From contig NZ_CP104877.1 of NCBI RefSeq assembly GCF_025452095.1, positions 3,348,001-3,412,000 on the forward strand: a stretch of 64,000 bases of DNA. The letters are read 5' to 3'. The position numbers and the translations under genes are program-made. Each line of letters opens with the position of its first letter. Position 1 is the stretch's first letter. The notes beneath the pieces were generated by a model. That model had not been told where the DNA came from. It was given only the letters and a program-made list of their open reading frames with translations, and made no database searches. The DNA comes from Paenarthrobacter sp. JL.01a (lineage in GTDB: Bacteria; Actinomycetota; Actinomycetes; Actinomycetales; Micrococcaceae). This document shows positions 62,365-64,000 of the stretch, piece by piece.

Positions 62365-63438
62365 TTAGCTGGCAACGATCGTCACCGAACCGACGTTGCG
62401 GATGCTGGCCCGGACTGTCTCTTCCAGCCTGTGCCGGAGGCCGGCGACCTCTGACATGGTCCAGTGCGGATCCACGGGGGCGATGATTTCGACGTGCAAC
62501 CGGTGCCCGCTCCAGCGAAGTTTTACGGTCGATTTCACCGGGGCTATGGGTGCAATGGCGTCTTCGACCCGTCCGAGCAACTCAGGATCCACCCCATCAA
62601 GCAGCCTCCGTCCGATATCCCGGGCCGTGCCCCATAGCAGGACGAAGATGGCGGCGGAGATCAAGATACCGATGATCGGGTCGGCGAGAGGGAAACCGAG
62701 CCACACCCCTATGACACCGGCGACTACAGCAAGTGAAGTGAATCCGTCTGTCCGGGCATGGACCCCGTCGGCCACCAGCGCTGCGGAGCCGATTTCCTTG
62801 CCGACCCGAATGCGGTACACCGCCACTATTTCATTCCCGGCGAACCCGATCAGCCCCGCAGCCAACACCCAGCCAAGGTTACTCAACGGCTGGGGCTGGA
62901 AGATCCTGACAACTGATTCGGCTGCCGCGACGATGGCGGAGAGAGCAACCATGGCGATGATGAAAAGCCCAGCAAGGTCTTCGGCACGGCCGAAGCCGTA
63001 GTTATAAGCCCTCGTTGCCGTCCGTCGACTCAAGATAAAGGCCACCCACAACGGAACAGCGGTCAGGGCGTCTGAGAAGTTGTGGATCGTGTCGGCCAGG
63101 AGTGCCACCGACCCGCTGAGGACGAAAACACCCAACTGGAGCAGGGACGTTACCAACAGGACAGCCAGCGAAATCTTCAGTGCACGAATGCCCTTTTTAG
63201 AGCTTTCCATGGCTTCGTCCACGGAATCCGCGGCGTCATGACTGTGCGGGACAAAGAGTCCGTGCAGGAAACCCTTCAACCCACCCGGGTGTTCATGATC
63301 ATGATGGTGGTGGCCGTGACTGTACCCGTCATGACTGTGGTGGCCATCATGGCCGTGCTCGTGGCCATGTGCGTGCAGATCGGCCGCTTCAGTCAGCTGT
63401 CCCGCCCCTGACTCACGGCCGCCATCTGCGCGGCTCAT
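62365..63438 (-). CDS. Cation diffusion facilitator (Zn/Co/Cd efflux)
   Basis: The 357-residue transporter starts with a His-rich cytoplasmic segment (HAHGHEHGHDGHHSHDGYSH and further HHHHDHEH) and has six helices with the metal-site motifs ADTIHNFSD in helix 2 and ADGVHARTDG in helix 5, followed by a cytoplasmic ferredoxin-like domain. It exports divalent metals such as Zn2+ or Co2+. The start codon overlaps the upstream arsR-type gene by 4 nt. Confidence 0.9.
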   Translation of the reverse strand: MSRADGGRESGAGQLTEAADLHAHGHEHGHDGHHSHDGYSHGHHHHDHEHPGGLKGFLHGLFVPHSHDAADSVDEAMESSKKGIRALKISLAVLLVTSLLQLGVFVLSGSVALLADTIHNFSDALTAVPLWVAFILSRRTATRAYNYGFGRAEDLAGLFIIAMVALSAIVAAAESVVRIFQPQPLSNLGWVLAAGLIGFAGNEIVAVYRIRVGKEIGSAALVADGVHARTDGFTSLAVVAGVIGVWLGFPLADPIIGILISAAIFVLLWGTARDIGRRLLDGVDPELLGRVEDAIAPIAPVKSTVKLRWSGHRLHVEIIAPVDPHWTMSEVAGLRHRLEETVRASIRNVGSVTIVAS

Positions 63439-63797
63439 GCTGCCCCACCCGCCGCTTGCTGGTGGTGGTGCGGTGGCGTTCCCCCGAGGCTGTGCTCGGC
63501 CTGGAAGATCGCGTCGGCGACCAACTGCCGGGCATGCTCGTTTTCCAGCCTGTAGTACACCCGGGTCCCCTCTTGGCGGGTGGACACCATCCTGGCCAGA
63601 CGCATCTTCGCCAAATGCTGGGACACTGCCGACTGAGGCTTGCCTACCCTCTCAGCGAGCTCATTCACAGACATCTCGCCATCGCGGAGTGCCAGGACAA
63701 TCCGCACCCTGGTAGCGTCCGCGAGCATCGCGAAGACCTCAACCGCCAACTCGACAAAACCACTATCGACCGACAGTCCACACTTATCTGCATTCAT
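63435..63797 (-). CDS. ArsR/SmtB-family metal-responsive regulator
   Basis: The 120-residue regulator has the ArsR winged helix (FAMLADATRVRIVLALRDGE, SVNELAERVGKPQSAVSQHLAKMRLAR, VSTRQEGTRVYYRL) and should repress the metal-efflux gene that overlaps its end. The alpha-5 site of CzrA/SmtB members (D-x-H ... H-x-x-H) reads NEH ... QAEH here, so two of four ligands differ; a His-rich tail (PPHHHQQ) may contribute. ATG 63797 lies about 4 nt after a TAATAT -10 element, suggesting a leaderless mRNA; GTG 63815 and ATG 63803 are alternatives. Confidence 0.85.
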   Translation of the reverse strand: MNADKCGLSVDSGFVELAVEVFAMLADATRVRIVLALRDGEMSVNELAERVGKPQSAVSQHLAKMRLARMVSTRQEGTRVYYRLENEHARQLVADAIFQAEHSLGGTPPHHHQQAAGGAA

Positions 63798-63801
63798 ACG
63801 C

Positions 63802-63807
63802 ATATTA
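63802..63807 (-). promoter_or_regulatory. Candidate -10 element of the arsR-CDF operon
   Basis: Read on the minus strand, TAATAT is followed after four bases by ATG 63797. It overlaps the imperfect palindrome ATATGCGTAT, a possible operator for the ArsR-type protein. No good -35 is seen. Confidence 0.4.
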
Positions 63808-63840
63808 TGACACACGCGGAAAATGGGAGACCGTTGACTC

Positions 63841-63861
63841 CCCGCCCACCGACCGGGCGGG
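63841..63861 (-). terminator. GC-rich hairpin after the edge gene
   Basis: CCCGCCC and GGGCGGG form a perfect 7-bp stem with loop ACCGACC. It lies about 30 nt past the stop at 63890 of the minus-strand gene at the window edge and before the arsR start region. Confidence 0.45.
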
Positions 63862-63889
63862 TGACCCTAAGCGGGCCACCCGCTCACCT

Positions 63890-64000
63890 TTAGGTTGAAC
63901 GCCACTCCGTATTAGGCCTCGGATTTACGACCGTCGGGTCGATGACCTGGATGATCAGTGTCGCACTGTCCGCCCCGGGCACCCGCCAAACGAGCACGTC
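63890..64000 (-). CDS. 3' end of a gene continuing beyond the window
   Basis: On the minus strand an open frame from the edge encodes DVLVWRVPGADSATLIIQVI, then DPTVVNPRPNTEWRST and a TAA at 63890-63892. The 36 residues have coding-like character but are too few to identify. Everything upstream lies outside the window. Confidence 0.5.
   Translation of the reverse strand, partial: DVLVWRVPGADSATLIIQVIDPTVVNPRPNTEWRST

Noticed and set aside
1..64000. tRNA, rRNA or riboswitch genes
   Set aside because: No cloverleaf with CCA-type ends, rRNA core words or conserved riboswitch cores were recognised by eye; a covariance-model search would be needed to exclude them.

Overview
The window looks like chromosomal DNA of a high-GC actinobacterium, most likely Arthrobacter/Paenarthrobacter or a close relative in the Micrococcaceae. 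This is inferred from gene content, frequent GTG/TTG starts, four-base ATGA/GTGA gene overlaps and LAxTG-type wall-sorting signals. No rRNA, tRNA, CRISPR array or intact mobile element is visible.

Layout. (1) 41-4689, minus strand: a sugar-utilisation operon of an ABC importer (binding protein and two permeases) and a GH32 beta-fructosidase. A promoter flanked by two LacI-type operators precedes it. (2) 4845-8888: a PAP2 phosphatase, a small unknown protein, a membrane acyltransferase and an MFS exporter. (3) 9144-18075, minus strand: a cell-surface region. It holds a chaplin-like repeat protein with a LAATG signal, a secreted Val/Pro-rich protein, an MBL-fold hydrolase, a secreted subtilase with FG-GAP/VCBS repeats, and a predicted thioester adhesin. 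The adhesin has three nearly identical 112-residue repeats, a 42-bp Thr/Pro array and a LAYTG signal. A 7-bp insertion in the array currently puts that signal out of frame. (4) 18635-24561: a sugar-porter-type MFS carrier, the E2, E1-beta and E1-alpha genes of a branched-chain 2-oxoacid (or pyruvate) dehydrogenase, and a divergent Lrp/AsnC regulator.

(5) 25194-46430: a large exopolysaccharide/capsule locus in two divergent arms meeting near 32,980. It encodes nucleotide-sugar synthesis (UDP-ManNAc, GDP-fucose, UDP-glucuronate), the initiating sugar-phosphate transferase, three glycosyltransferases, two hexapeptide acetyltransferases, a flippase, a polymerase/ligase, a Wzz-tyrosine kinase, a DUF4012 protein, a LANTG surface protein, a VanZ-like protein and two SGNH hydrolases. 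Parts of it look richer in A+T than the flanks. (6) 46431-49016: two alpha/beta hydrolases and a decayed 3' copy of one of them. (7) 49292-57217: a full kdp potassium-uptake operon (kdpF-A-B-C-D-E), preceded by an extra 37-residue membrane ORF coupled to kdpF. (8) 57249-64000: small metabolic and regulatory genes, including an SRPBCC protein, a GH26-like lipoprotein, a GAF-ANTAR regulator, a VOC/HxlR pair with a candidate operator, and an ArsR/CDF metal-efflux pair. The 3' end of a further gene lies at the window edge.

The themes are envelope construction (polysaccharide, wall-anchored repeat proteins, adhesin, secreted protease) and homeostasis of ions and metals. The least ordinary parts are the thioester adhesin with its out-of-frame repeat array, the cysteine-free chaplin-like protein, the T8G10 tract placed as the ribosome-binding site of a 55-residue ORF, and the small ORF coupled to kdpF.
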